Shown: positions 34,046 to 43,419, counted from the first letter of the stretch. The stretch: DNA of 64,000 nt from Spirochaetota bacterium (GCA_016214035.1 JACRPF010000008.1:167166-231165), one strand, 5' to 3'. A program made the numbers and translations. The notes: generated by a model not told the origin, from the letters alone.

Positions 34046-35953
34046 ATGCTGAACACATTTCCCCGTATGCTGCAGGATTATACGGAACGTCGTTTTGCTG
34101 CAATGGACGAGAAACGCCGCGCCGGATTTACCGCGCTGAAAACAAAGGCGGCAATGGCAAAACATGTAGCACAATGCCGGCGGGACATGAAAAAAATATA
34201 CGCGCTGCCGAAGGTGAAATGCCCGCTCAACACCAAGGTCACCGGAATCATCAGCACGTCAGGATACTCGATAAAAAAGCTCACGTTCGAAAGCCGCCCG
34301 GGATATCTCGTTACCGCGAACATCTACGCTCCGGAGGGAGACGGTCCCTTCCCCTGCACGGTCATACCCTGCGGTCACAGCATGATAGGCAAAGCGCATG
34401 ATTCATATCAGGCGCTTGCCGCGGGTCTCGCGCTTCGCGGTTTCGCCGTGATGATCTATGACCCCATTGCACAGGGCGAACGCATTGAATATCCGATACC
34501 GGTACAGGGCTGCGTGCGTGATCACATCCTTGCTGCAAAGAAGCTGATCCTCGTGGGCGAAGAGTTCTCCGTATGGCGTGCCTGGGACGGTATTCGTGCA
34601 CTCGATTGCCTCATTGAAACGGAAAACATCGATATGAAACGCATCGGCCTGGTGGGACAGTCCGGCGGCGGTACGCTCACGTCGATAATAATGTCCATCG
34701 ACGACCGGTATGCGTTCGCCGCACCGTCATGCTTCATCACCACGTACCGGCATAACCTGACAAATGAACTGCCGTCGGATTCGGAGCAGATGCCGCGCGA
34801 TATGTTCGCGTTCGGCTATGAGATGTACGATCACGTCACCGCATTCGCCCCGAAGCCGGTGATACTGCTGACGAAAGATAACGATTTTTTCGATAATCGC
34901 GGATCACGCGAGGCGTTCAAACACCTGAAACGGGTGTATACGTTGCTCGGAAAACCGGGCGCTGTCGCATTCTCAAGCACACCCGGCGGACACGCCATAG
35001 ACACACCGTCACGCGAGACATTATACAGCTTTTTCTGCAGACATGCGGGCCTTGCAGCCGCAGCAACGGAAGCACCGTTCACCCCCCTCGATGAAAAAGA
35101 ACTATATGCAACACCGGCGGGTACTGCAGTTGCCGCCGGCAGCCGCCGGGTAGAAGATTTTGTCCGAGAGAAAGCAGCGATGCTGCGGAAGGAGAGAAAA
35201 GCCTTCACCGCGGCGTCGTTCAAAAAACTGCTGCGCATCGGAACGCTGCCGCCGCTGCAGCCGTATCGCGTGCTTCGCCCCTGTCATACGAACGGATCGC
35301 AATGGTCGCGTTTCGCTGTGCCCACAGAAGACGGTATTGCTGCTCTTGTAAAATACCGGAATGAAAAAGGTACTACGGCATTCCAGCTGCCTCACGGTGA
35401 AACAGCCGCCATATATGTCACGCATGAAAGCTCTGAACACGAAATAACCGAGCCTGACGCAGCAGCCGCGTGTACTGCCGGCGATGCGGCGCATCTGTTC
35501 ATCGTTGACACACGCGGTTCGGGTGAATCGCTGCCGATAACAACCGATGTCGGCAGCAATCTCTATTCGGTATATGCGGCGGATTTCATGTATGCATCAC
35601 ATGCGTTCATGTTCGGCGATAATATGTTCGGCAGACGTGTACTCGACCTTCTATGCGTGCTCCGCCAATTACGTACGCAGGGATTTAAGAAGTTTCACAC
35701 GATAGGTACCGGCATGGGCGCGCACACCGCTCTCGCCGCCGCGGTTTTTGACACCTCGATAGACAAACTGACGCTCATCAAACCGCTGACCTCATGTACC
35801 GATATCATCGGACTGCCGGAATACCGCTGGCCGATGTCCGGCATACTCCCTGATATGCTGTCACTATGCGACATACCGGATATCATAACGCATGTGAAAA
35901 AGCGCTGCGGCATATCGGTGCTTGGGGCCTTTGATCTTGCGGTAAAATTTTGA
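34046..35953 (+). CDS. Two-domain acetyl-xylan-esterase-like hydrolase
   Basis: A 635-residue protein with two alpha/beta-hydrolase-like parts. The first (about 60-340) resembles AXE1/xylan esterases: YLVTANIYAPEGDGPFPCTVIPCGHS, then RIGLVGQSGGGTLTSIIM with the nucleophile Ser in GQSGGG, PKPVILLTKDNDFFDNRGS with the Asp, and GGHAIDTPSRETLYSFF with the His. The second (about 400-635) has DTRGSGESLP and FHTIGTGMGAHTALAAAV, where the Ser position is Met, so it may be catalytically inactive. No signal peptide, so it acts in the cytoplasm. Start 34046 follows GAGG. It probably removes acyl groups from imported sugars. Confidence 0.78.
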   Translation: MLNTFPRMLQDYTERRFAAMDEKRRAGFTALKTKAAMAKHVAQCRRDMKKIYALPKVKCPLNTKVTGIISTSGYSIKKLTFESRPGYLVTANIYAPEGDGPFPCTVIPCGHSMIGKAHDSYQALAAGLALRGFAVMIYDPIAQGERIEYPIPVQGCVRDHILAAKKLILVGEEFSVWRAWDGIRALDCLIETENIDMKRIGLVGQSGGGTLTSIIMSIDDRYAFAAPSCFITTYRHNLTNELPSDSEQMPRDMFAFGYEMYDHVTAFAPKPVILLTKDNDFFDNRGSREAFKHLKRVYTLLGKPGAVAFSSTPGGHAIDTPSRETLYSFFCRHAGLAAAATEAPFTPLDEKELYATPAGTAVAAGSRRVEDFVREKAAMLRKERKAFTAASFKKLLRIGTLPPLQPYRVLRPCHTNGSQWSRFAVPTEDGIAALVKYRNEKGTTAFQLPHGETAAIYVTHESSEHEITEPDAAAACTAGDAAHLFIVDTRGSGESLPITTDVGSNLYSVYAADFMYASHAFMFGDNMFGRRVLDLLCVLRQLRTQGFKKFHTIGTGMGAHTALAAAVFDTSIDKLTLIKPLTSCTDIIGLPEYRWPMSGILPDMLSLCDIPDIITHVKKRCGISVLGAFDLAVKF

Positions 35954-35983
35954 ATTTCTTCTGAAAACAGCATTTTCCTCCGT

Positions 35984-36011
35984 TTGTCTTTTTGACAATT
36001 TACGGTATATT
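35984..36011 (+). promoter_or_regulatory. Sigma70-type promoter for the two membrane-protein genes
   Basis: TTGTCT (35984-35989), a 16-base spacer and TATATT (36006-36011), about 30 bases before the start at 36041. Confidence 0.5.
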
Positions 36012-36040
36012 ATTGACAACATGCTGAAGAGACCTTCATA

Positions 36041-36604
36041 ATGCACTACGCTTCCTATAGAAATATCGTTTATAATGAAGATACTCAGGCCGCCGACAAA
36101 AAGCGTCTGGTACGCCTCTGGCGCTCACAGGCGGTGCCGTCATTCGTATTCGCCGGCGTTCTGCTGCTCTCACTCATATGCATCTGCGCTATTATGTTCC
36201 TCCTTCGCGAACCGCGTCCCGAGGTGAAGATACTCATGGCGCTTCTGTTCGCCATTTATGTCGTTCTGGGCATCACCTCGATTGTCCGTTCTTTGACGAA
36301 TCCCGTACTCCACTACCTCAAGAAACCGTCACGTTACCAGATAGGTACGGGAACGATAGTCGGCTCCGGGTGGACGGTGAAAAAACCGTTCTTCCGTGAT
36401 CTCGGCGTGACCGTAAAATATGAAACACCTTCAGGCCGCATGACGCTTCTTGAACCGTTCGATGATGTGCTCTGGGATACCATCGTCGAACATCATGAAC
36501 GCAATACCGCCGCCGATGCGAACGGGAAACCGCCGATATCCGTTGCGGTTGCCTACCGCAAGGACAAACCCGCCGAAGGATTTCTGCTCGGCATAAAGAT
36601 GTAG
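36041..36604 (+). CDS. Hypothetical membrane protein with cytoplasmic/soluble tail
   Basis: A 187-residue protein with two membrane segments (about 33-55 and 62-84), preceded by a basic stretch, and a soluble C-terminal half of about 95 residues (PSRYQIGTGTIVGSGWTVKKPF, LGVTVKYETPSGRMTLLEPF). No family is recognised. It starts after a weak GAAGAG and is followed after 16 bases by a second membrane protein, so the pair may function together. No signal cleavage site is seen. Confidence 0.6.
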   Translation: MHYASYRNIVYNEDTQAADKKRLVRLWRSQAVPSFVFAGVLLLSLICICAIMFLLREPRPEVKILMALLFAIYVVLGITSIVRSLTNPVLHYLKKPSRYQIGTGTIVGSGWTVKKPFFRDLGVTVKYETPSGRMTLLEPFDDVLWDTIVEHHERNTAADANGKPPISVAVAYRKDKPAEGFLLGIKM

Positions 36605-36620
36605 GTTTCCGGTTTCATAC

Positions 36621-37247
36621 ATGAAATTAACGCAGATACTTTCAGGTGTCGTCTCAGGGCTCCCGTGCATACTCATGGGCGCCAGGCTGGCACTGGTGTG
36701 GAAAGACCCGCTTCGTTACGAAAAGGGACGCTGGGTCCGTCTCGGTGTGGGCATCATGGTGATGGAGTTCATCGTCGTCCATTCCGGCATGATGATGGCG
36801 GGTTATCTGCAGAAAATAAACAAACCGGATTACGGTATAGCGCCGCTCATTATCATGCTGCTGGTGTATGCGCTTTTCGTGGTTACCATCAGTCTCGGTT
36901 TTAAAAGCAGAAGCCTCATGATATCATTTGCATCGATTATCGCCGGACGGTTCACCGCCTTCGCGCTGTCGCCGTCCGGTGCGAACGCGTTTGTGTTCAT
37001 GCAGTCGGCTGTCAGTATGTCGCTCTACATGCTCGCGGTCATACTCTCGCTTACCGGACTCCCGAGACTCGGCATAACCGAGGCCTTAGCAAAAGACCTC
37101 ATGAAAGGCAGCGGCAGCGGACTCTGGGTTGAAAAACCGCATCGCGCCATCGGCGCCGCCGCATTCTATTTTTTCGCCCTCGGTCTCGCCGATATACTCT
37201 TTCTTACGTGGTTCGACCCGCACGGATTTACCGCTCTATTTAAATAG
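36621..37247 (+). CDS. Hypothetical multi-spanning membrane protein
   Basis: A 208-residue protein with about five to six hydrophobic segments (for example VMEFIVVHSGMMMAGYL, IAPLIIMLLVYALFVVTISLGF, MSLYMLAVILSLTGL, IGAAAFYFFALGLADILF). No recognisable family motif. It lies 16 bases downstream of another membrane protein gene and probably shares its transcript. Convergent with the glycosyltransferase gene, with an 18-bp gap. Confidence 0.65.
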   Translation: MKLTQILSGVVSGLPCILMGARLALVWKDPLRYEKGRWVRLGVGIMVMEFIVVHSGMMMAGYLQKINKPDYGIAPLIIMLLVYALFVVTISLGFKSRSLMISFASIIAGRFTAFALSPSGANAFVFMQSAVSMSLYMLAVILSLTGLPRLGITEALAKDLMKGSGSGLWVEKPHRAIGAAAFYFFALGLADILFLTWFDPHGFTALFK

Positions 37248-37265
37248 CGCAGCGCATACCGTAAT

Positions 37266-38411
37266 TCAGCGTTCGTTTCCGACAGCACTATGCAATTCGG
37301 AAAGTAATCCGTCGACATGATGCGCGATGAGAAACGATTTTCTAAGCTTTGCATGTCCGGCATGCGCGAGCGAACGGGCGAACGCCGGATTTGATGCAAT
37401 ACGTTCCATTGCGCGGGCTACCGCCAGCGGATTTCGCGCATTCACGGTAAGCGCATCCACTCCGTCCTCTGCAACAGCGGCGCTTCCCGCATCCTCGGCA
37501 ACGATGGGAACGGTGTGCCGTGCCCACGCCTCAAGCGTGATGAGACCGAACGGCTCATTGCGCGGCACATTGAGCACCGCAAGCGCCCGGTCGACAATGC
37601 CGGCAGCTTTTTCCGTAGGCACGTATCCTTTCATATCCACATTGTCCGCAATGGAGAGCGCCTGCAGCAGCATACGGACATTGCCGGATTCCGGTCCATC
37701 GCCGACGATGACGAGTTTTATATCCTTGCGTTTCGTATGTGCGAGAAATGCATGAAAACCGAGGATTGCCGCGTATACATTCTTGATCTCATGCAGCCGC
37801 CCTATATATAAAAAATAGTTTTCCTTTTGTGACGGTTTCGCAGCCAGCATGCGTTCCGGCAGCCCCGGATACACAACACCCGCCTCGCGATGGTAGACAT
37901 GCGAGGCATGAAGCGCGCTGCGTACGCTGTTGCCGACAATGCGCGCAACACGGGCTGCGCCCCGTTTTTCAAGCCGGACGGTATTCATTTCATCAAAACG
38001 CATTTTCTTCCGTCGTTCGATCTCGAGTATATCGCTGTCAGCAGCGTTCGCACCGTAATATAGGCGTTTCGGCTCATGGCAATACCAGAGCGCGGGCGGA
38101 ACGTGTTTCCTTCCGGCGGCGAACCCGTAATGCAGCGTTGCGGGAAAATTATGGAGGATGACCGCATCAAAGCCGGTGAGCATATCCGCAAGACGGCGCG
38201 CGGTTGCAGGCCAAGAAAGCACTTTCAATCCGATGTTCGCATAAAACGGCGTGATATACGGCGGCACGGGATCCGGGAATGTGCGGCTCACTACCGTGAT
38301 CTGGATGCCCCTGCGGGAAAGCTCTTCACATGACCAGAGAATGAGGTTCTCGGCACCGCCGCCGGCTGCAAGATCCGGGTGTATGAGCGCGATGCGCTTG
38401 ATGTCTGCCAT
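37266..38411 (-). CDS. Glycosyltransferase family 4 protein
   Basis: A 381-residue GT-B-fold transferase. The N-terminal half has RIALIHPDLAAGGGAENLILWSCEEL, the C-terminal half YFLYIGRLHEIKNVYAAILGFHAF and the nucleotide-sugar motif as NVPRNEPFGLITLEAWARHTVPIVAEDAGSA, where E-x7-E sits at EPFGLITLE. It transfers a sugar from a nucleotide donor; donor and acceptor are unknown. There is no adjacent polysaccharide cluster. The gene follows a small coiled-coil gene with a gap of only one base. Confidence 0.92.
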   Translation of the reverse strand: MADIKRIALIHPDLAAGGGAENLILWSCEELSRRGIQITVVSRTFPDPVPPYITPFYANIGLKVLSWPATARRLADMLTGFDAVILHNFPATLHYGFAAGRKHVPPALWYCHEPKRLYYGANAADSDILEIERRKKMRFDEMNTVRLEKRGAARVARIVGNSVRSALHASHVYHREAGVVYPGLPERMLAAKPSQKENYFLYIGRLHEIKNVYAAILGFHAFLAHTKRKDIKLVIVGDGPESGNVRMLLQALSIADNVDMKGYVPTEKAAGIVDRALAVLNVPRNEPFGLITLEAWARHTVPIVAEDAGSAAVAEDGVDALTVNARNPLAVARAMERIASNPAFARSLAHAGHAKLRKSFLIAHHVDGLLSELHSAVGNER

Positions 38412-38412
38412 A

Positions 38413-38688
38413 TTATTTCAGGATAAAGAGCTTTACGACGAGTCCAAGAACGACCAGCGACAGTATCGTTACCGTAATGACTAATGCACGGACGACGGTA
38501 CGAAGCGATTCGACATCTGCCTTCGCCTGTGCATGTACCTCGGCAATACGTGCGTCGATGTCGGCCTCGAGCTGCGTGATCCGCTCATCGGTTCTTTTAG
38601 ACTCGATGAATCCTTTCACCGCCTCGATGGCGGTGCCGGCGATGCCGCTTGCCGTAAGTGTTGAGAGAAGACCTTTCAGAAAGCTCAT
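38413..38688 (-). CDS. Small coiled-coil protein with C-terminal membrane anchor
   Basis: A 91-residue protein with a central heptad-like stretch (KRTDERITQLEADIDARIAE and on) and one hydrophobic segment at the C-terminus (VRALVITVTILSLVVLGLVVKLFIL). Start 38688 follows AAAAGGAG by 5 bases and gives an ATGA overlap with the thioesterase stop; a GTG six bases upstream is less well placed. Function unknown. It lies between a thioesterase and a glycosyltransferase in a tight minus-strand run. Confidence 0.6.
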   Translation of the reverse strand: MSFLKGLLSTLTASGIAGTAIEAVKGFIESKRTDERITQLEADIDARIAEVHAQAKADVESLRTVVRALVITVTILSLVVLGLVVKLFILK

Positions 38689-39095
38689 AGACACTCCTTT
38701 TCGAGCACCGCGCGAATCTTTTCGGGAATGCGTATAATCTTTCCCGCCCGGTTGACGAACGGATGCAGCGTGTAACCGGTAGCCAGCAGTCTGCCGTCAT
38801 CTTTATTGCTGAGTTCATATCCTATCTTCACGCTGGCACGGCCGAGTTCGGCTATGTATGATTTTACCGCAACGACATCGTCATACCGCGCCGATGACTT
38901 ATAATCGACGAAGGCCTCTTTCACCGGAAGAATGATGTCGTCATCGCGTTCCATGTCGCGGTACGGGATACCGAGATTGCGGAGATACTCGGTGCGCCCC
39001 ACTTCCATCCAGACGAGATAGTTCGCGTAGTATGCCACCGACATCTGATCGGTGTCCGCATACCGCACCCGTATCTCCGTGATTTTCGGATCCAT
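38685..39095 (-). CDS. YbgC-like hotdog acyl-CoA thioesterase
   Basis: A 136-residue 4-hydroxybenzoyl-CoA-thioesterase-fold enzyme. VRYADTDQMSVAYYANYLVWMEVGRTEYLRNLG is the family's active-site signature, with the catalytic Asp at about position 16. It hydrolyses acyl-CoA or acyl-ACP thioesters. The ATG overlaps the pdxJ stop by one base (TGATG), so it is co-translated with pdxJ, although the biochemical link is not obvious. Confidence 0.9.
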   Translation of the reverse strand: MDPKITEIRVRYADTDQMSVAYYANYLVWMEVGRTEYLRNLGIPYRDMERDDDIILPVKEAFVDYKSSARYDDVVAVKSYIAELGRASVKIGYELSNKDDGRLLATGYTLHPFVNRAGKIIRIPEKIRAVLEKECL

Positions 39096-39820
39096 CAGTC
39101 CACCCGGTGACGCTCGATAACGTCAGCCATGTCCCGCACGGCGCGCTCAAGCCCCACGAGCACGGCACGTGAGATGATGGCATGCCCGATATTGAATTCA
39201 TGAATGCGCGGTATCGCGAGTACGGGAATGATATTGGTATAGTTCAGTCCGTGCCCCATGTTGAGCACGAGTCCGTTCGCGTTGGCCCACGCGCCCGCAT
39301 CGGCAAGATTCTTGAGTTCGCGTAGCTGTTCCTCGCCTTTCGCGTTCGCATAACTTCCCGTATGGAGCTCCACATATTTGACGCCGAGTTTTTTCGCGAG
39401 TTTCAGTGTCTCGATATCCGGGTCTACGAACAGCGATATGTCGATTCCCGCTTTCATCAGAAGGTCGATGACCGTATGAAAAACGTCATATCCGTCCTTC
39501 ACATTCAGCCCGCCTTCCGTGGTCACTTCCTCGCGCTTTTCCGGCACCAGTGTAGCCATATCCGGCTGTATCTTCAATGCCGTCTGCACGACGATATCGG
39601 CCACGCTCATCTCGAGATTCAGCTTCGTTTTCACCGTTTCGCGGAGAATCTTCACGTCGCGCGGTTTGATATGCCGGGTATCCTCACGCAGATGCACGGT
39701 AATGCCGTCGGCTCCGCCAAGCTCGGCCAACGCCGCAGCATGCACGGGATCGGGTTCGTATGTCTTTCGCGCCTCGCGTATCGTGGCTATGTGGTCGATA
39801 TTGACGCCGAGTTTCGGCAT
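39095..39820 (-). CDS. pdxJ: Pyridoxine 5'-phosphate synthase
   Basis: A 241-residue TIM barrel that condenses 3-amino-1-hydroxyacetone 1-phosphate with deoxyxylulose 5-phosphate to pyridoxine 5'-phosphate. [26 protein letters not shown] is the strongly conserved N-terminus, HLREDTRHI the active-site loop, and [10 protein letters not shown] plus [12 protein letters not shown] complete the signature. Length is typical. First gene of a unit with the thioesterase and a small membrane protein. Its promoter mirrors that of the divergent phosphoglucomutase gene. Confidence 0.97.
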   Translation of the reverse strand: MPKLGVNIDHIATIREARKTYEPDPVHAAALAELGGADGITVHLREDTRHIKPRDVKILRETVKTKLNLEMSVADIVVQTALKIQPDMATLVPEKREEVTTEGGLNVKDGYDVFHTVIDLLMKAGIDISLFVDPDIETLKLAKKLGVKYVELHTGSYANAKGEEQLRELKNLADAGAWANANGLVLNMGHGLNYTNIIPVLAIPRIHEFNIGHAIISRAVLVGLERAVRDMADVIERHRVD

Positions 39821-39851
39821 AATGCACTTCCCTGAAATTGATAGAATAAAT

Positions 39852-39939
39852 GGTATAGTGGAAAGGGCAAAAAATCAAATGACATATGAATTGACAGATT
39901 GAGTGGTGCATTTGATTTTTTCACTGTTTTCACTATACT
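39852..39939. promoter_or_regulatory. Divergent mirror-image promoters of pdxJ and phosphoglucomutase
   Basis: Bases 39869-39881 and 39909-39921 are 13-bp perfect inverted copies that contain the TTGATT -35 for both directions. Plus strand: TTGATT (39912-39917), a 16-base spacer, TATACT (39934-39939). Minus strand: TTGATT (39878-39873), a 15-base spacer, TATACC (39857-39852). Confidence 0.6.
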
Positions 39940-39965
39940 ATATACACTTTTACAAGGCAGGACTC

Positions 39966-41663
39966 ATGGAAAAGCACATTCAGGATACCATCAACCGGTG
40001 GCTCACCGGAAACTACGACAAAGAGACAAAGGCTGAAATACAATCGCTCATCGATGCGGGTAATGAGAAAGAACTCATCGACGCGTTCTATACCGATCTC
40101 GACTTCGGCACCGGAGGACTGCGCGGCGTCATGGGCGCAGGCACCAACCGGATGAACCGCTACACGGTGGGCAAAGCGACACAGGGACTTGCGAACTACA
40201 TCAAACGCGCGGGCTTCGGCCACAAACCGGTTGCCGTCGCCTATGACTCGCGGAACAATTCGGAACTCTACGCAAAAGAGACGGCGGAGATATTCTCCTC
40301 GAACGGCATCACCTGTTATCTGTTCAGCGCGCTGCGTCCCACGCCGGAACTCTCATACGCCGTGCAGAAACTCGGCTGCACCGCGGGCGTTGTCATCACC
40401 GCAAGCCATAATCCGAAGGAATACAACGGTTATAAAGCATATTGGGACAACGGCGGACAGGTCATACCGCCGCACGATAAAGGCATCATCGATGAAGTGA
40501 AGAAAGTACCCGATGACGGCGTGAAGCGCGGCGACAAAAGCCGCGTGAAAGTCATTGACAGAGAGATTGACGAACCGTACCTGAAAGAAGTGACATCGCT
40601 CGCGCTCAATACCGAAGCCGTGAAAAAACATCACGACATCGCCATTGTCTACACACCGCTGCACGGTACCGGCTCCACGATGGTGCCCCAGGCGCTCAAG
40701 CGTTTCGGATTCACGAATGTGAGCATCGTTTCGGCGCAGGAAAAACCCGACGGCAATTTCTCAACCGTCGCGTCGCCCAATCCCGAGGAACCGGGCGCAC
40801 TCGCCATGGCCATTGAACAGGCGAAACAATCGGGCGCGGAACTCGTCATCGCCACCGACCCGGACTGCGACCGCATGGGCTGCGCGGTGCGTCAACCCGA
40901 CGGGAGCTATGAGCTTCTGAGCGGCAATCAGATCGGTTCCATGATAGCGCACTATATACTCGCATCGAAACAGGCGCAGAATAAGCTCACGCCCGACAAT
41001 TTCATCGTCAAGACCATTGTGACCACGGAGCTTGCGAAAGCCATCGCCGATTCGTTCAAGGTAGGCTGCGTTGACGTACTCACCGGCTTCAAATGGATCG
41101 CCGACATCATCGACCGCCGAAAAAGCGGTTTTCTCTTCGGATTTGAGGAAAGCTACGGCTATCTTGCCGGCAATTTCGTACGCGACAAGGACGCCGTCAT
41201 CGCGAGCGTTTTACTTGCGGAACTGCTTGCGGTTGTAACATCAAAGGGCGAAACGCTCACCGGTTACCTGAACGGCATGTACGCCCGTTTCGGCTATTTT
41301 CACGCCGAAGGCGTCTCGGTGACCAAAAAAGGCGTCTCCGGACAGGAAGAAATACAACAAATGATGAAACATTTTCGTGAAGTACCGCCGAAAGCGGTTG
41401 CCGGCATAGCGGTTACCCGGTATATTGACTATAAATCGCGAACGGTTTATAATCCCGATGGTACGGTTGGTTCGGTCGATCTTCCTCCATCTGATGTCCT
41501 TCAGTATTTTCTCGCAGATGGAAGCAAAGTGACCGTCCGGCCGTCGGGCACCGAACCTAAGATTAAGTTCTATTTCGAGGTTACGGTATCCGGCAATGAT
41601 ATGCAGACGGCCCGGGATGCAGCACGCGCGAAGGTCAAGGAATTGAAGCAATTTGCGAAGTGA
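39966..41663 (+). CDS. Phosphoglucomutase/phosphomannomutase
   Basis: A 565-residue alpha-D-phosphohexomutase that interconverts hexose 1- and 6-phosphates. GLRGVMGAGTNRMN is near the N-terminus, TASHNP places the phospho-serine at S147, DPDCDR (298-303) binds the metal, GFEESYGY is the sugar-binding loop, and VRPSGTEPKIKFY near the end binds phosphate. Start 39966 follows AAGGCAGGA; a start at 39903 would put the promoter inside the gene. The diguanylate cyclase gene starts 1 base after its stop. Confidence 0.95.
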   Translation: MEKHIQDTINRWLTGNYDKETKAEIQSLIDAGNEKELIDAFYTDLDFGTGGLRGVMGAGTNRMNRYTVGKATQGLANYIKRAGFGHKPVAVAYDSRNNSELYAKETAEIFSSNGITCYLFSALRPTPELSYAVQKLGCTAGVVITASHNPKEYNGYKAYWDNGGQVIPPHDKGIIDEVKKVPDDGVKRGDKSRVKVIDREIDEPYLKEVTSLALNTEAVKKHHDIAIVYTPLHGTGSTMVPQALKRFGFTNVSIVSAQEKPDGNFSTVASPNPEEPGALAMAIEQAKQSGAELVIATDPDCDRMGCAVRQPDGSYELLSGNQIGSMIAHYILASKQAQNKLTPDNFIVKTIVTTELAKAIADSFKVGCVDVLTGFKWIADIIDRRKSGFLFGFEESYGYLAGNFVRDKDAVIASVLLAELLAVVTSKGETLTGYLNGMYARFGYFHAEGVSVTKKGVSGQEEIQQMMKHFREVPPKAVAGIAVTRYIDYKSRTVYNPDGTVGSVDLPPSDVLQYFLADGSKVTVRPSGTEPKIKFYFEVTVSGNDMQTARDAARAKVKELKQFAK

Positions 41664-41664
41664 C

Positions 41665-42816
41665 ATGAAGCAGAAAACAAAACCAGCTCAACAAAAACGC
41701 AAACCGCACCGTTCCGTACTTAAAAAGACCACGGCGCACCGCGTTGCAAACTACGAACTTAAAAAAGTACGCAAACAGCTCAAACGGAAAAACCGCGGCT
41801 TCATCATCATCCGCGACCTGGCGGACCTGCTCCGCGGACTTGAACCGAGCCAGAACGAGATACTCGATGTCATGATGATACGCTTTGCCATCGAGGCGGT
41901 TGCGGCCGACCGCGGCTCGCTGCTCGCGATGGACAAATCGAAGAACAAGCTTTACTACAAATACACATTCACCTACCGCGACGGCCGGCTTGACCTCACG
42001 AGCTACAGCGACAAGCTCATCGGCATCGAATACGGTCCCGGCGAAAGTCTCGCGGGCATCTGCATCGACACGAAAGAGATCATCACGGTGGACGATGTGC
42101 AGAAGGACACGCGGTATCAGCCGCGCGCGGACCGCATTCTCAAAGTGAAAGCGCGTTCGGTGGTGTGCATACCGCTCACCGTGCAGGGCGATGTGGTGAA
42201 CGTCGTCGAGCTCGTACGCAACGCGGGCGGTCCCCCGTTCGACGACGAGGACATCGAGACACTCAAGATCATCACGAACTTCGCCGCCACAACGATGGAG
42301 AATTCGAAACTCTTTGTCTGGGCCATCACCGACAGTCTTACGAAAATATCCAACATTCACTATTTCATGAAACAGTTCGAAAGCGAAGTGAAACGGTCGA
42401 AACGGTATAACACGAATTTCTCGCTGCTCGTACTCGACGTTGACAACTTCAAGACGGTGAACGACACATACGGACATCAGGTGGGCGATCAGGTGCTGCA
42501 GCATCTGTCGAACATCCTCGTCACCAGTACGCGTGACGACATCGACATCCCCGCCCGTTACGGCGGCGACGAGTTCGTCGTCATGCTCCCGTCCACATCG
42601 AAAACGGACGCCAAATTCGTCGCACAGAAGATTATGAACGAAGTGCGCGCCGGCGGTGTTACCACCGATACCGGCACGGTGCAGTACAGCGTGAGTATCG
42701 GTATATCGACCTTCCCCGAGGACGGCGAAACGACGACGACACTGTTCGAAGCCGGCGACAAGGCGCTGTACAAATCGAAAAACGCCGGCAAGAACACCTT
42801 AAGCACGCTTACCTGA
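41665..42816 (+). CDS. GAF-domain diguanylate cyclase
   Basis: A 383-residue signalling enzyme that makes cyclic di-GMP from two GTP. The first 45 residues are very basic (Lys/Arg-rich), then a GAF sensor spans about 60-210 (IGIEYGPGESLAGICIDTKE), and a GGDEF domain about 225-380 with RYGGDEFVVMLPS. The RxxD inhibitory site before GGDEF is not conserved (DDIDIPARYGGDEF), so product inhibition is probably absent. The ATG follows the phosphoglucomutase stop by one base. No membrane segment: cytoplasmic. An upstream TTG in frame is less likely. Confidence 0.92.
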   Translation: MKQKTKPAQQKRKPHRSVLKKTTAHRVANYELKKVRKQLKRKNRGFIIIRDLADLLRGLEPSQNEILDVMMIRFAIEAVAADRGSLLAMDKSKNKLYYKYTFTYRDGRLDLTSYSDKLIGIEYGPGESLAGICIDTKEIITVDDVQKDTRYQPRADRILKVKARSVVCIPLTVQGDVVNVVELVRNAGGPPFDDEDIETLKIITNFAATTMENSKLFVWAITDSLTKISNIHYFMKQFESEVKRSKRYNTNFSLLVLDVDNFKTVNDTYGHQVGDQVLQHLSNILVTSTRDDIDIPARYGGDEFVVMLPSTSKTDAKFVAQKIMNEVRAGGVTTDTGTVQYSVSIGISTFPEDGETTTTLFEAGDKALYKSKNAGKNTLSTLT

Positions 42817-42845
42817 CCGCAAACCAAATACATCCCGGAACACCC

Positions 42846-43418
42846 ATGAAACCCAAAAAGAACGCCGCCGCCGATATAGAAAACGCGGCAAAAATGATGC
42901 TCACCGCCATCGGTGAGAACCCGAAACGTGAAGGACTTGTCAAGACGCCGCAGCGTTTTTCCGAGAGCATTCAATTCCTCACCCAGGGCTATTCGCAGAA
43001 ACTCGAGGACATCATCTCAAAAGCCATTTTCAACGAAAATACGCGCGATATGGTCATCGTAAAGGATATCGAGTTCTACAGCCTCTGTGAGCATCACATC
43101 ATCCCGTTCTTCGGTGTCTGTCACATCGGCTATATCCCCAACGGACGCGTACTCGGACTTTCAAAGTTCGCGCGCGTCGTGGAGCTTTTTTCGCGACGGC
43201 TGCAGCTGCAGGAACGGCTCACGCATGAAGTCGCCGACGCGCTTTCCGATACGCTCAAGCCGCTCGGCATCGGCGTCATCATCGAGGCGAAGCACCTGTG
43301 CATGATGATGCGCGGCGTTGAAAAACAGAATTCGGCGATGATAACGAGCGTCATGCTCGGCTGTTTCCGCAAAAACGCCAGCACCCGGGACGAATTTCTC
43401 AGACTGATAGGGAAATAA
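42846..43418 (+). CDS. folE: GTP cyclohydrolase I
   Basis: A 190-residue enzyme that converts GTP to dihydroneopterin triphosphate, the first step of folate synthesis. KTPQRFSES, EFYSLCEHHIIPFFGVCHIGYIP (zinc ligands Cys81 and His84), GLSKFARVVELFSRRLQLQERLT and HLCMMMRGVEK with Cys152 are all conserved. Length is normal. It lies 30 bases after the diguanylate cyclase gene on the same strand and is convergent with mnmG, only one base apart. Confidence 0.97.
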   Translation: MKPKKNAAADIENAAKMMLTAIGENPKREGLVKTPQRFSESIQFLTQGYSQKLEDIISKAIFNENTRDMVIVKDIEFYSLCEHHIIPFFGVCHIGYIPNGRVLGLSKFARVVELFSRRLQLQERLTHEVADALSDTLKPLGIGVIIEAKHLCMMMRGVEKQNSAMITSVMLGCFRKNASTRDEFLRLIGK

Positions 43419-43419
43419 T

